From: Acidobacteriota bacterium
GTDB lineage: Bacteria > Acidobacteriota > Blastocatellia > Pyrinomonadales > Pyrinomonadaceae
DNA: 45,785 nucleotides
Assembly (NCBI GenBank): GCA_023436495.1
Contig: JAEZIT010000049.1
Span: 1-45,785 of the forward strand
Direction of reading: 5' to 3'
The position numbers and the translations under genes are program-made. This document shows, piece by piece, positions 32,549-41,700 of the stretch (its first letter is position 1; each line of letters starts with the position of its first letter). The notes below the pieces were generated by a model that was not told the origin of the DNA, did not search any database, and saw nothing but the letters and a program-made list of their open reading frames with translations.

Positions 32549-33704
32549 AAACCGTTTGGCCGGCCGCGAACGCGGATGACCACGCCCATTGGAAATTGTA
32601 ACCGCCCAGCCAGCCAGTGACGTCCACAACCTCTCCGATAAAATATAATCCGGGCACTTTTACCGACTCCATTGTCTGCGATGAAAGCTCAGCTGTGGCA
32701 ATGCCGCCGGCTGTAACCTCTGCCTTTGCATATCCTTCCGTTTCGTTGAACTTGACCTGCCAGCCGTTCAGCAGCTTTGCGGCCTGTTCGATCTCTTTAT
32801 TGCTCAATTGATCGAGTGGTTTCCGGCCCATCTCAACAGGCAAAAACCGTTCAGCAAAGCGCTTCGGGACGAATTGAGATATGAAGTTATCAAGTTGCTG
32901 CCGGCTTCGGCGATTCGACAGGATCAGTTCACCGGCGTCGTGTTCCGGCATCAAGTCGACGGTTATCGTTTTGCCAGGACGCCAGTAGTTAGATATCTGC
33001 AATATCGCCGGCCCCGACAGGCCGCGGTGCGTGAACAGCATATTCTCTCGAAAGGCCGCGTCGCCGGTCGAGACCGTCGAATCTATTGAAACGCCCGCAA
33101 GTTCGCGGAACCCGCCGTTCGCGAAGACCAGCGGCACGAGCGACGGCACGGTTGGTTCGATCCTGAGGCCAAATTGATCCGCTATTCGATAGCCGATATC
33201 CGTCGCGCCGACCTTCGGAAAAGAAAGGCCGCCTGACGCGACGACCAAACTGTCGCAGGTATATTCGCCCCGATTCGTCTCGACACGGAAACCGCTTGAT
33301 TTCGAGACGCTTTTGACCGACGTTCCTGTGATCACCTCGGCGCCGGCGGCGTGACATTCAGCCAGCAGCATTTCGACGATCAGAGACGAGCGTTCGCGGC
33401 AGAACAGTTGGCCCAGCTTTTTCTCGTAAAATTCGATTCTGTGGCGCTTTACTAGACCGATAAAATCCTGCGGCGTATAGCGTGCCAGCGCAGATTTGCA
33501 GAAATGCGGGTTTTGCGAGACAAAATTTTCCGGCCGCGTGTAGACGTTGGTAAAATTACATCGGCCTCCGCCGGAAATGATTATCTTTCGGCCCGGTTGG
33601 GAATTATGTTCGATCACCAAGGTCTTGCGGCCGCGTTTGCCGGCTACAGCCGCACAAAAGAGTCCGGCTGCGCCGCCGCCGATGATCACTACATCGTAAT
33701 CCAT
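32547..33704 (-). CDS. NAD(P)/FAD-dependent oxidoreductase, HI0933/BaiN family
   Basis: A 385-aa cytoplasmic flavoprotein. The N-terminal Rossmann motif is DYDVVIIGGGAAGLFCAAVAG (split at the glycines), followed by the family signature GRKIIISGGGRCNFTN (about 38-53). Later signatures are VVASGGLSFPKVGATDIGY and, near the C-terminus, GLYFIGEVVDVTGWLGGYN, closing the FAD site. The family contains YhiN and the bile-acid dehydroxylation enzyme BaiN; in vivo substrates are mostly unknown. The ATG follows the stop codon of the upstream DinB gene with no gap (TGA then ATG), so the two are translationally coupled. Confidence 0.9.
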   Translation of the reverse strand: MDYDVVIIGGGAAGLFCAAVAGKRGRKTLVIEHNSQPGRKIIISGGGRCNFTNVYTRPENFVSQNPHFCKSALARYTPQDFIGLVKRHRIEFYEKKLGQLFCRERSSLIVEMLLAECHAAGAEVITGTSVKSVSKSSGFRVETNRGEYTCDSLVVASGGLSFPKVGATDIGYRIADQFGLRIEPTVPSLVPLVFANGGFRELAGVSIDSTVSTGDAAFRENMLFTHRGLSGPAILQISNYWRPGKTITVDLMPEHDAGELILSNRRSRQQLDNFISQFVPKRFAERFLPVEMGRKPLDQLSNKEIEQAAKLLNGWQVKFNETEGYAKAEVTAGGIATAELSSQTMESVKVPGLYFIGEVVDVTGWLGGYNFQWAWSSAFAAGQTV

Positions 33705-34217
33705 TCAGGAAAGATATCGCGAGCGAAGAATGCCGATATGATGACGAATATGACCGGCCATGATAAAGGCGAGCGCCCGCACGGAGATCTCGGCATTGTT
33801 CGCGGTTCCGACGCGGACCCATGCATCGTCCGTTAGATTTTGAAAGAAAAGCACATTTGCACGACGCAGCAATTTGAACTCCTCCAACAGCTCGGCGAAC
33901 GTCCTGCGGTTCGAATGTGCGTGTTCGATATAACCGTCCTGTTCGAAGCCCTCGATAGGCGTTTCGTCGCCTCGGGCGATTCGGAAGACGCGATAGCCGA
34001 ACATCCGCTCGCCGTCTATCAAGTGGCCGATAAGTTGTTTGATCGACCATTTGCCATCAGCATAAGCGTAAAAGCCATTTTCTTCGGGCAGGCCTGCAAG
34101 CAGCTCCCGCAATTCAGCAGGTTGTCGTTCCAGAGCGGTAACTATATCCTCTTCGGGCACGAGTGAAACATATGTTTCGTAATACGGATCGTATTCGGAT
34201 CGTTGGGGCCTGTACAT
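33705..34217 (-). CDS. DinB-family (YfiT-like) four-helix metalloprotein
   Basis: A 170-aa helical protein of the DinB_2 superfamily. The three metal His expected for the fold are recognisable: H in QLIGHLIDGERMFGY (about 65), and H in AFIMAGHIRHHIGILRSRY (about 155-160). WSIKQLIGHLIDGE is the family signature around the first His. Relatives include thiol-S-transferases using bacillithiol or mycothiol; bshB1 lies 3 kb away, so such a role is possible (inference). Start 34217 is preferred to 34292 because the conserved part begins here and TGCTAAAAT lies 7 nt upstream. Directly abuts the flavoprotein gene. Confidence 0.8.
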   Translation of the reverse strand: MYRPQRSEYDPYYETYVSLVPEEDIVTALERQPAELRELLAGLPEENGFYAYADGKWSIKQLIGHLIDGERMFGYRVFRIARGDETPIEGFEQDGYIEHAHSNRRTFAELLEEFKLLRRANVLFFQNLTDDAWVRVGTANNAEISVRALAFIMAGHIRHHIGILRSRYLS

Positions 34218-34224
34218 GACCGAT

Positions 34225-34233
34225 ATTTTAGCA
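34225..34233 (-). promoter_or_regulatory. Extended -10 promoter for the DinB-flavoprotein pair
   Basis: On the minus strand TGCTAAAAT ends 7 nt before the ATG at 34217; no Shine-Dalgarno is present. Same geometry as at 1604-1612 and 31392-31400. Confidence 0.45.
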
Positions 34234-34343
34234 GAATAGGCATTAATTTCCCTTAGCGGCAGAACGAAACGCGTTGTCCTTGCATCAAACAATTCCGACC
34301 GCTAAATTAATTAGGACACTTTCAACACGGAGAACACTATTAA

Positions 34344-35027
34344 ATGAAACGAACGCTATTTTTGGTGGGCTTTGCGCTCACGGCACTCTTTGTTCTATCC
34401 AGCATAGGCACACAGGCCGTCGATAATTCTTTTACTGAGCGTTTTGCGGCCTCTGCCGACAAAAAACAGGTAGGAGAATCCGGTACATACGCCTTTGACA
34501 AGGCTCACAGCTTTATCGGGTTCAAGGTAAATCACATGGGCTTGATCGAAGTACCCGGATTTTTCCGGGACTTTACCGGAACGGTCAATTACGATGCGAA
34601 TGACATTGGGAAATCGTCGGTCGAATTTACCGCGAAGGTGGAGAGCATCGATACGGGCGTCGCACCGCGTGACAAACATCTTCGGACGGCCGATTTCTTT
34701 GATGTCGAGAAGTTTCCGGAGCTCACCTTCAAGAGCACGAAGGTCGAAAAGAAAGGCAAGAATCTTGTCGTCAGCGGTGACTTGACGATGCGGGGAGTGA
34801 CGAAGCCGATCTCGATCCCGTTCCAGATCGCCGGCTGGCTGCCCGAAGGCGAACGAAACGGTTGGAAAATGGGAATCCAGGGCGAGACGATGCTCAATCG
34901 GCGTGATTTCGGCGTCAATTACGGCAACAACCTTCCGAGCGGCATTCCCGCGATCGGCGATATGGTCAAGGTCGTTCTCCAGATTGAAGCCGCAAAGCCG
35001 AAGGCGGAAACAAAGGCCGCGGAATAG
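34344..35027 (+). CDS. Secreted YceI-family lipid-binding protein
   Basis: A 227-aa protein with a signal peptide (about 1-26) and a YceI lipocalin-like beta barrel (about 45-215): TYAFDKAHSFIGFKVNHMG, SSVEFTAKVESIDTGVAPRD, FPELTFKSTKVEKKG, DLTMRGVTKPISIPFQI and RDFGVNYGN. YceI proteins bind isoprenoid chains in the periplasm and are often stress-induced; the ligand here is unknown. GGAGA lies about 10 nt upstream of the ATG. The C-terminal 20 residues are an Ala/Lys-rich tail outside the barrel. Confidence 0.9.
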   Translation: MKRTLFLVGFALTALFVLSSIGTQAVDNSFTERFAASADKKQVGESGTYAFDKAHSFIGFKVNHMGLIEVPGFFRDFTGTVNYDANDIGKSSVEFTAKVESIDTGVAPRDKHLRTADFFDVEKFPELTFKSTKVEKKGKNLVVSGDLTMRGVTKPISIPFQIAGWLPEGERNGWKMGIQGETMLNRRDFGVNYGNNLPSGIPAIGDMVKVVLQIEAAKPKAETKAAE

Positions 35028-35041
35028 ATCAGCGGAAGGAA

Positions 35042-35602
35042 ATGAAAGACAATCAGAGCAGCGTCGGCGTGGCCGGCGCTGCTCGAATATTTACTATTGG
35101 ACACTCAACTCGCACGATCGAAGAATTTGTTGCGATGCTTGCGGCAAATGGCGTGACCCTGCTCGCCGACATTCGAACCGTACCCCGATCAAGAACGAAT
35201 CCACAGTTTAACAAAGATGTACTGCCTCTATCGCTGGCGCAGTATCAAATCGGCTATATTCATATGCCCGGACTCGGAGGCTTGCGTAAAACTTCTGAAG
35301 ACTCAGTGAATAAAGGATGGAGAAATGCGTCCTTCAGAGGATATGCCGATTACATGCAGACCGAAGAATTCGAAAGCAGCTTGGGTGATTTGATCGATGA
35401 AGCACAGCAGGATATTGTGGCGATAATGTGCGCGGAAGCCGTCCCGTGGCGCTGCCATAGATCGCTGGTTGCCGACGCACTGATAGTTCGGGGATTCGAG
35501 ACCGCGGACATCATGAGCCTCACAAAAGCCGAACCGCACAGACTCACTCGGTTCGCAAGGACCGAAGGCAGCAAGATCACATACCCGCCTTTAGAGGAAT
35601 AG
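35042..35602 (+). CDS. DUF488-family protein
   Basis: A 186-aa cytoplasmic protein with the DUF488 hallmarks: FTIGHSTRTIEEFVAML at the N-terminus, LLADIRTVPRSRTNPQFNKD, YIHMPGLGGLRK and, at the C-terminal half, VAIMCAEAVPWRCHRSLVAD with the conserved C-A-E and R-C-H-R residues. The family is widespread, with no firmly established reaction. AAGGA lies next to the ATG, 15 nt after the yceI-like gene, so co-transcription is likely. Converges with the VanX-like gene after 12 nt. Confidence 0.87.
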   Translation: MKDNQSSVGVAGAARIFTIGHSTRTIEEFVAMLAANGVTLLADIRTVPRSRTNPQFNKDVLPLSLAQYQIGYIHMPGLGGLRKTSEDSVNKGWRNASFRGYADYMQTEEFESSLGDLIDEAQQDIVAIMCAEAVPWRCHRSLVADALIVRGFETADIMSLTKAEPHRLTRFARTEGSKITYPPLEE

Positions 35603-35614
35603 GTCCAGCGATGC

Positions 35615-36286
35615 CTATTTCGGTTGTCCCGCGGCCTCGGTAAACGAGATATCGTAAATCGCGTAATCCTGCCAATTCTTATAATCGAAGTGCCACCATT
35701 CGTTCGGATTGACGGTAAAGCCCTCGGCTTCCATCAAACGACGAAGCATGTCGCGGTTCTGACGCTGTTTTTCAGTCCCGCCGGCATAATCGGGCGATGC
35801 TCTCTCTGTAAATTCATCATAGCCCGACGGCATATCCAATAGTTCGCCCGTCTTTAGGTCGTAGATGCTCAGGTCGACCGCACAGCCGCGATTGTGTTTT
35901 GAGCCTTTTGACGGGTCCGCGACGAACTTACGTTGTTCAGGAGTCGTTACTTCCCAGAAAAGCTTCGTGATCGCCCAAGGCCGGTAGCCGTCAAAAATGA
36001 CAAGGCCGAGCCCTTGTTTTTCCAGTTTCTTGTGGACACGCAGAAGTGCTTCGGCCGCCGGCCGCTGAAGAAATGCCCGCGCTTCCGGATAGACGGCCTT
36101 GCCGACGAAATTGTTCGGCGTTGCGTAGCGGATATCAAGTTTGATCGTTTTATCGAGTGTTGTCAGTTCTACCAAATCTGCCTCGCGTTTGTTTTCTTCT
36201 TTTGGGGCGGCCGTTTGTGCGGCAGCCGAATTTAAAAGGATAAGACAGATCAGCGGAACAACAAATTGTAGATAAAGTTTTCTCAT
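35615..36286 (-). CDS. Secreted D-alanyl-D-alanine dipeptidase (VanX/DdpX family)
   Basis: A zinc peptidase that hydrolyses D-Ala-D-Ala. The 223-aa protein has a signal peptide (about 1-23, ending AAA-Q), so it acts in the periplasm, as expected for cell wall recycling rather than glycopeptide resistance. Zinc-site motifs: SKHNRGCAVDLSIYD (S-x-H-x6-D, about 130-144) and EWWHFDY (E and H, about 193-199). The YATPNNFVGKAVYPEARAFL segment and the Arg in FDGYRPW (substrate contact) are also conserved. The vanA-type ligase and VanH/VanRS partners are absent here, so a resistance operon is not indicated. Confidence 0.9.
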   Translation of the reverse strand: MRKLYLQFVVPLICLILLNSAAAQTAAPKEENKREADLVELTTLDKTIKLDIRYATPNNFVGKAVYPEARAFLQRPAAEALLRVHKKLEKQGLGLVIFDGYRPWAITKLFWEVTTPEQRKFVADPSKGSKHNRGCAVDLSIYDLKTGELLDMPSGYDEFTERASPDYAGGTEKQRQNRDMLRRLMEAEGFTVNPNEWWHFDYKNWQDYAIYDISFTEAAGQPK

Positions 36287-36349
36287 TTGTAAGCAAAACT
36301 AATTAGTCATCCTGTAGCGGCCGCAAAAGAAAAGGCATATCGTGTAATT

Positions 36350-36496
36350 ATGATTAGGAACGAAGCTCAAAATCAGACATCAAAAACAGCAGGGCTAATA
36401 AAACGCCTCGGATTCGCCGGGTTTATGTTCTTTCTGATCAAAGGACTCCTCTGGCTGATAGTTCCGGCCGTTGTTGCATGGTTCTCGCTGAATTAA
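36350..36496 (+). CDS. 48-aa single-pass membrane protein
   Basis: A short ORF on the plus strand in the gap between two minus-strand genes. It has a polar N-terminus (MIRNEAQNQTSKTAGLIKRLG) and one strong membrane helix (GFAGFMFFLIKGLLWLIVPA, about 21-40) with the GLLWL pattern. Tiny proteins with the core FFLIKGLLWL occur in many bacteria, and I recall them being mis-annotated as alanyl-tRNA synthetase; I cannot verify that here. No Shine-Dalgarno is evident before ATG 36350 (TGTAATTATG). It is probably real because its composition is unlike random sequence. Confidence 0.55.
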   Translation: MIRNEAQNQTSKTAGLIKRLGFAGFMFFLIKGLLWLIVPAVVAWFSLN

Positions 36497-36508
36497 GCCG
36501 ATCACGCC

Positions 36509-37576
36509 TTATGGCTTCGGCGGTCCCGCCGGTTCCGGTATTGGTTCCGAATCATCCTCCAGGATGATAACGTCGCTGCCGTATTTCTGATATTCCTTGA
36601 ACCGGATCAAATTACGGGTCTCGAACACATTACTCTTTTCTCTGAATGTCAGTCTGACGTCCGAGATCGACGGCAGCAGGTATTTATCATCGGCTATCTG
36701 TGTCCAGTCATAGTCGATCATGCGTTTGGCCGTACGTATAGGAAACGCGTCCGGAATTTCGGTCGCTTCGCTTTCTACACGTAGAACGCGATTGTCCGCC
36801 CGGTCTATCCAAATTCTGCCCTTCATTCCTGTCGCTGTAGTATCGGTCGAATATCCGGTAGCAGTAATACGTTGTCTGGCCTTGTCGCGGGCGATTATGA
36901 AATCAAACACAACCGCCTTACGCCCGCGGATCACGTCAGTATCGACCACGTGGAATTCCGTTTCGCTCTCGGGCTTGAAGATCGTCGCCAGCATGGTGAC
37001 GAATTCACCGGTCGAACTAGTTCCGCCGACCTCTTCATAACTTTGTTTGGACTCAGCCGCCGGTTGGACAATGCCGTTCAATGACAGAACGCGGTAATCC
37101 TCCTGGCCTGTAGAACGGTAACTGACCGCCACCACGAGCCGGTCAAGGTTGCGGAAATTGTTCGTTCCGGCATATGCCGCCGAGCGCTGTATTTGCTGTT
37201 TTACAACGAAATCGGGCATTTCTTCGACGGCCGTGAGAGTATTCGTTCGGGTCTTTTCCAGAATAGACGCCGATTCTGCAACAGTCGGCGGGACATACGC
37301 ATCGGGGTCCCGGCGGCGGCGGTCTGCCTCTTCGAGGGCACGGCGAAGATCCTCGTCATTGCCGCCCTTTGACCGCGTCAGGCCGCGGATGCCGTCCGTA
37401 AGCACAAAATCGATGCCTCGCTTTCGCAGCGCGTCGACGATATCCGCTTTACTTGCCGGCTCCTTTTGAATGCCGTAGAGCATGCGAACATACTCCGCCT
37501 GGGTCAGCGGCTTTGTCTGGGCGGATGCCGCCGCGGTAAATATAAACATTAAAAACAATAAAAACGCGTTTTTCAT
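36509..37576 (-). CDS. Secreted hypothetical protein with lipoprotein-localisation-like fold
   Basis: A 355-aa protein with a signal peptide (about 1-19, ending ASAQ). The N-terminal third is helical and charged (SKADIVDALRKRGIDFVLTD). The C-terminal half (about 125-345) is beta-rich: VAVSYRSTGQEDYRVLSLNG, KGRIWIDRADNRVLRVESEA and DDKYLLPSISDVRLTF. This resembles LolA/LolB-like or outer-membrane lipoprotein-sorting folds in which W-I-D-(R/K) and later strands recur. I see no catalytic motif. The 3' end is 12 nt past the tiny membrane ORF on the other strand. Proteins of this shape are common and uncharacterised in Acidobacteriota (inference). Confidence 0.6.
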   Translation of the reverse strand: MKNAFLLFLMFIFTAAASAQTKPLTQAEYVRMLYGIQKEPASKADIVDALRKRGIDFVLTDGIRGLTRSKGGNDEDLRRALEEADRRRRDPDAYVPPTVAESASILEKTRTNTLTAVEEMPDFVVKQQIQRSAAYAGTNNFRNLDRLVVAVSYRSTGQEDYRVLSLNGIVQPAAESKQSYEEVGGTSSTGEFVTMLATIFKPESETEFHVVDTDVIRGRKAVVFDFIIARDKARQRITATGYSTDTTATGMKGRIWIDRADNRVLRVESEATEIPDAFPIRTAKRMIDYDWTQIADDKYLLPSISDVRLTFREKSNVFETRNLIRFKEYQKYGSDVIILEDDSEPIPEPAGPPKP

Positions 37577-37643
37577 TCGAATAGGATTGATGCCGTCGGC
37601 ATTGATATCGTTTGCCGTACCGATTCACTGCGGCCCGCCAAAA

Positions 37644-37670
37644 TAAAAAAAGCGGGGAATTTTCCCCGCT
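37644..37670 (-). terminator. Intrinsic terminator after the PilZ-like gene
   Basis: On the minus strand AGCGGGGAAAATTCCCCGCT (37651-37670) is a perfect palindromic hairpin followed by TTTTTTATTTT. It closes the PilZ-like gene. Confidence 0.85.
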
Positions 37671-37702
37671 CCTTCAAGTATGTAACGAATGAAGACCAAA
37701 TA

Positions 37703-38104
37703 TTAATTCACCCACTCTTCTTCGTAATTAAGCTGCCAATGCCTCGTCACCCAATTTTGAGCCGCCGTCATCGCAGTCTGTTTCCATTTTTTCATATTCT
37801 CCAAAATGGACAGGGCTGCTAAGGGCTTGCTGGGGTCACGTTCGACCCGAATTACCCGAGTTGAAACTTCAATGATCGTTTTGTCTTCTTCCAGTATCTT
37901 CAATTTGACCTGGCTTCCGACCGGCGGCAGGATCTCAAGATTTACCAGAGTGCTCGTTTCACCCACGTTCTCCGTCAACCCTTCGACCGATACCGTCTTC
38001 CCGCTTTCCGAATCAACCCAACTCGCCTTGACCGGCATGTTCGCAAGTATGCGATGATGCAATGGCGTTTTGTATGATGTCGTAGAATAATCTACCTGTG
38101 CCAT
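37703..38104 (-). CDS. PilZ-like domain protein, degenerate c-di-GMP motif
   Basis: A 133-aa soluble protein with a PilZ-type beta barrel (about 15-105: LHHRILANMPVKASWVDSES, TSTLVNLEILPPVGSQVKLKI, TIIEVSTRVIRVERDPSKPL) and a C-terminal helix with four Trp (WKQ...WVTRHWQLNYEEEWVN). The c-di-GMP motifs R-x3-R and D/N-x-S-x2-G are not present in recognisable form: the expected second site reads TENVGETSTL. It may be a non-binding PilZ that interacts with pilus motor proteins, which fits a piliated cell (inference). Function not established. Confidence 0.65.
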   Translation of the reverse strand: MAQVDYSTTSYKTPLHHRILANMPVKASWVDSESGKTVSVEGLTENVGETSTLVNLEILPPVGSQVKLKILEEDKTIIEVSTRVIRVERDPSKPLAALSILENMKKWKQTAMTAAQNWVTRHWQLNYEEEWVN

Positions 38105-38761
38105 ATATTCCCCCTTTTTCGTCCGTTATAAGACTATCAAATAGCAATATTCGTTAAGCCCGGCTCAACGTGCGACAAATCTAAACCAGATTTATTTTAA
38201 AGTCAAGTATCAATTGAACCCGCAAGTGATTGTTTCTAAATCAGTTTTTCAATTTTCGCGGAGCTCCCGCCCTTTTGTAACCGTAAAGCTTACAAATGCA
38301 GGATATACCGTTTTGCCGGCGTCGCTTGTTCATCCTTTGTGCCGGAGACCGGGCTTGGGGTTGCCGACATTTTTTTTGATCGGGGCCTGCGGGAAAGTTC
38401 ACGCAAAGTTAAGAATCCGGTAACCAAAATGCGCCCGGTTCGTGCCACGATAATCGATTTGAGTGCGGAACTTGAATTGCTTTTAACTCAATTGGTCATT
38501 TGTGTTCAACCGTTTCCCTACACAATTCAGAGCGAAAGGCCCCGGCCATAATTACGCTAAGAGTGTGCAGAATAACGGTTTAACCTAGTGCCCAAACCGG
38601 TTCTTGCGTTACTTCAGCGGAAGTGGGCGGCGGTTGTCGGGGAAGCGATATCCGAAAAGCAAGAGAAAAATCCAAAATTCAAAATTTTCGTATTTAGTTT
38701 TGTTTTAGCAGGGCAATTTTGCTTAAAGAATTTTCCAATTACTGAGGTCTAAAAGATCAAA
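38105..38761. other. 657-nt gene-free region before the TonB-dependent receptor
   Basis: No convincing ORF on either strand. I see an inverted repeat TTGTAA...TTACAA (38275-38295), a CGGTTT...AAACCG pair near 38578-38601, and an AT-rich 130 nt directly upstream of the receptor gene with a weak promoter TTGTTT-17-TTAAAG (38700-38728). The space is probably regulatory for the receptor gene, possibly with a long 5' leader. I do not recognise a riboswitch class. Confidence 0.5.
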
Positions 38762-41700
38762 ATGAATAAGAATTTTTCCATTAAATTATTAACGGTTGCC
38801 GTTATTAGTTTGATTCTGGCGGCCGGGCAGATCTTCGCCCAGTCAACCGTGACCGGTGGCCTTACCGGCCGCGTTACCGATCCGCAGGGAGCGGTCGTGC
38901 CAAACGCAAACGTAACGATAACTAACATCGGCACGAACAGCACGGTTACGGCGACGACAAATGCCGACGGTGGCTATCGCGTGACCAACCTGCAGCCGGG
39001 ACGCTATCGGGTCGAGGTCGCAAACGCCGGTTTTGCGACAGCCAAAGCCGAGAACATCATTGTTGAGGTAGGACAAGCGACGCCCGTCGATATCGCACTG
39101 TCAGTGGGTGAGGCAACCGCCGAGGTAACCGTTTCCGCAGAGGCTCCGGTCATTAATACTAGTGACAACGCCAACGCTGTAAACATTAACCAAACGTCGA
39201 TCAACGAGCTGCCGATCAATGGCCGCCGCTGGTCCAACTTCGCACTGCTGGCTCCGAGCACTGTTCCTGATGGAACATTCGGGTTGATCAGCTTCCGCGG
39301 CATTTCGGGTCTGCTCAATAATAATACGATCGACGGTGGCGACAACAACCAGGCATTCTTTTCGGAAGAGCGCGGTCGCACTCGTATCAATTACGGTATT
39401 AGCCAGTCGGCCATTCGCGAATTTCAGATCAATACATCGAATTATTCCGCCGAATACGGACGCTCAGCAGGCGGCGTGGTCAACGCGGTTACGAAGAGCG
39501 GCACCAACGAATTTCACGGCGACCTGTTCTATTACAATCGTAACAGCGGCAACGGCGCCCGTAATCCGCTTTCGTTCAACACGGTCCTTCAGCCGGGCGG
39601 CGGAACGACGCTTGTAGGAATCAAGCCGAAAGATCTTCGTCAGCAGTGGGGCGGAGCCGTCGGCGGCCCTATTATCAAGGACAGGCTTTTCTTTTTCTTC
39701 AGTTACGATCAGCAGAAGCGCGAATTCCCGGGAATCGCGGCATTTACTAATCAGAATTTTCTGAACACACCGAACCGTGCACTGCTTCTGAGCCGCGGGT
39801 TAACGAACGCCCAGATCGACAGCACGATTGGTTTCCTCGCTTCCCTCGCGGGAGAGAATCCGCGTAAGGGTGATCAGACGCTTTTCCTGCCGAAGATCGA
39901 CTGGATCATTAACAACAACAACACTTTTAGCATCAGCTACAACCGAATGCGATGGGATTCGCCGAACGGCGTTCAAACATCTCCGGTAGTTCAGCGTGCA
40001 CGATCGAATTGGGGCGATGATTTCGTCAGCATCGATTCGGTCAACGGACGTCTGCAGACTTCTGTTAACGCAAATCTTCTTAACGAGTTCCGATTCCAGT
40101 GGGGGCGCGATTTCGAACGTCAGTTCAGCTCAGAGCCGATGCCGGGTGAGCCTACCACCGCTCTCGGCGGAACGCGCTCGCCGGGTGTTTCGATCACCAA
40201 CGGATTCGAATTCGGTACTCCGAATTTCCTTGATCGCGTTTCGTTCCCGGATGAACGCCGGTGGCAGTTCGCCGATACCGTAACGTGGTCGCAGGGCCGC
40301 CATACGTTTAAGTTCGGCTTTGACTTCAATCATGTTAGCGACGACATCAACAACCTGTTTCGCGGTGCCGGCTCTTATTCCTACAATAACGTCAATAACT
40401 TCATCATGGATTATGTTAATTGGCGTAATGGGCTGCCGGCCGGTACGGTTTGTGCTTCGGGCACGGGCACGGTTGGACGCTGCTGGTCGGGACAGTTCCA
40501 GCAGGGCCTTGGGCTTCGCGGGCTAAAGCTCTCGACTCGTGATTATAACTTTTTCATCCAGGACGACTTCCGCATTACTCCGCGGTTGACCGTCAATCTC
40601 GGCCTTCGCTACGAATACCTGCAGCTCCCTGAGCCGCAGATTCCGAGCAACAGCACGGAAGTCATCCCGTACGACGGACGCACGGTTGCAGAAGCCACCT
40701 CCACAATTCCTAGCGACAAGAACAACTTCGGACCGCGTATCGGTGTTGCCTATGACCTGTTTGGTGATGGACGAACGAGCCTTCGCGGCGGCTACGGAAT
40801 CTACTACGGACGTATTCAGAGCTCGACAGTCTACAATGCCCTGATCAATACGGGAAACCCCGCCGGACAGGCACAGATCGCATTAAGTGCAACGGATGCC
40901 GGAGCTCCGATCTTCCCGAACATTCTGCCGGAAAACGCTGTCGGACAAGTCGGAACCGCAATCCAGTTCTTCGATAAAGATTTTGAGGCTCCGAAAATTC
41001 ACCAGTACGACGTAATTCTCGAGCATCAGCTTTTCAGGAACACGGTCATTTCGGCGTCGTTCATCGGCAGCCTTGGGCGTAACCTGCCGACGTTCTTTGA
41101 TCTTAACAACGAGCGCACAGGGATTTTCCGCACGTTTACTTATGCGGACGGTCCGCTTGCAGGCCAGAGCATAACACTCGAAGAATATCGTCGGTTCCCG
41201 GCAATCGGAAACCAGGCTCGTACACGCATCCAGAGCACCATCAAGTCGGAATACAAGGCGCTCGTGCTTCAAGCAAACCGCCGCTTCACGGATGGGCTTC
41301 AGTTCCAGGCCAGCTATACCCTTGCCAAGGCAACTGACACCAACCAGAATTCGGCTACGTTTACGCAGACGAATAGCCCGTATGATATTCTCGACGGACG
41401 TTATGACATCGGCGTAAGTAATTTCGATCGCCGGCATAAATTTGTCGCAAGTGTTGTTTGGGCTCCGGAATTTTACAAGGGAAGCAAGCGTTCTATCGGC
41501 GACTACGTTCTCAACGGATGGCAGATCTCACCGATCTTTACGCATTACTCGGGTGCACCGTACAGCGGCGTAGTTTCGGGCACCAGCCTGAACCGCACTT
41601 TTGGTGGAACTCAGGTGCCGAGCCTTCCGCGCAACTCGTTCCGTCTGCCGCATCTGCAGAACATCGACGTTCGACTTTCGAAGCGTTTCCGCCTGACCGA

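Noticed and set aside
34218..34292. Longer DinB start at 34292
   Set aside because: The extra 25 residues are not family-like, and an extended -10 element lies inside that stretch, just before the ATG at 34217.
35615..36286. Glycopeptide resistance locus suggested by the VanX-like gene
   Set aside because: No VanA/VanH or VanRS genes are nearby and the protein carries a signal peptide, so periplasmic dipeptide recycling is more likely.
38214..38551. Two short plus-strand open frames (69 and 70 codons) in the gene-free region
   Set aside because: They overlap each other in different frames, lack ribosome-binding sites and have no recognisable features.
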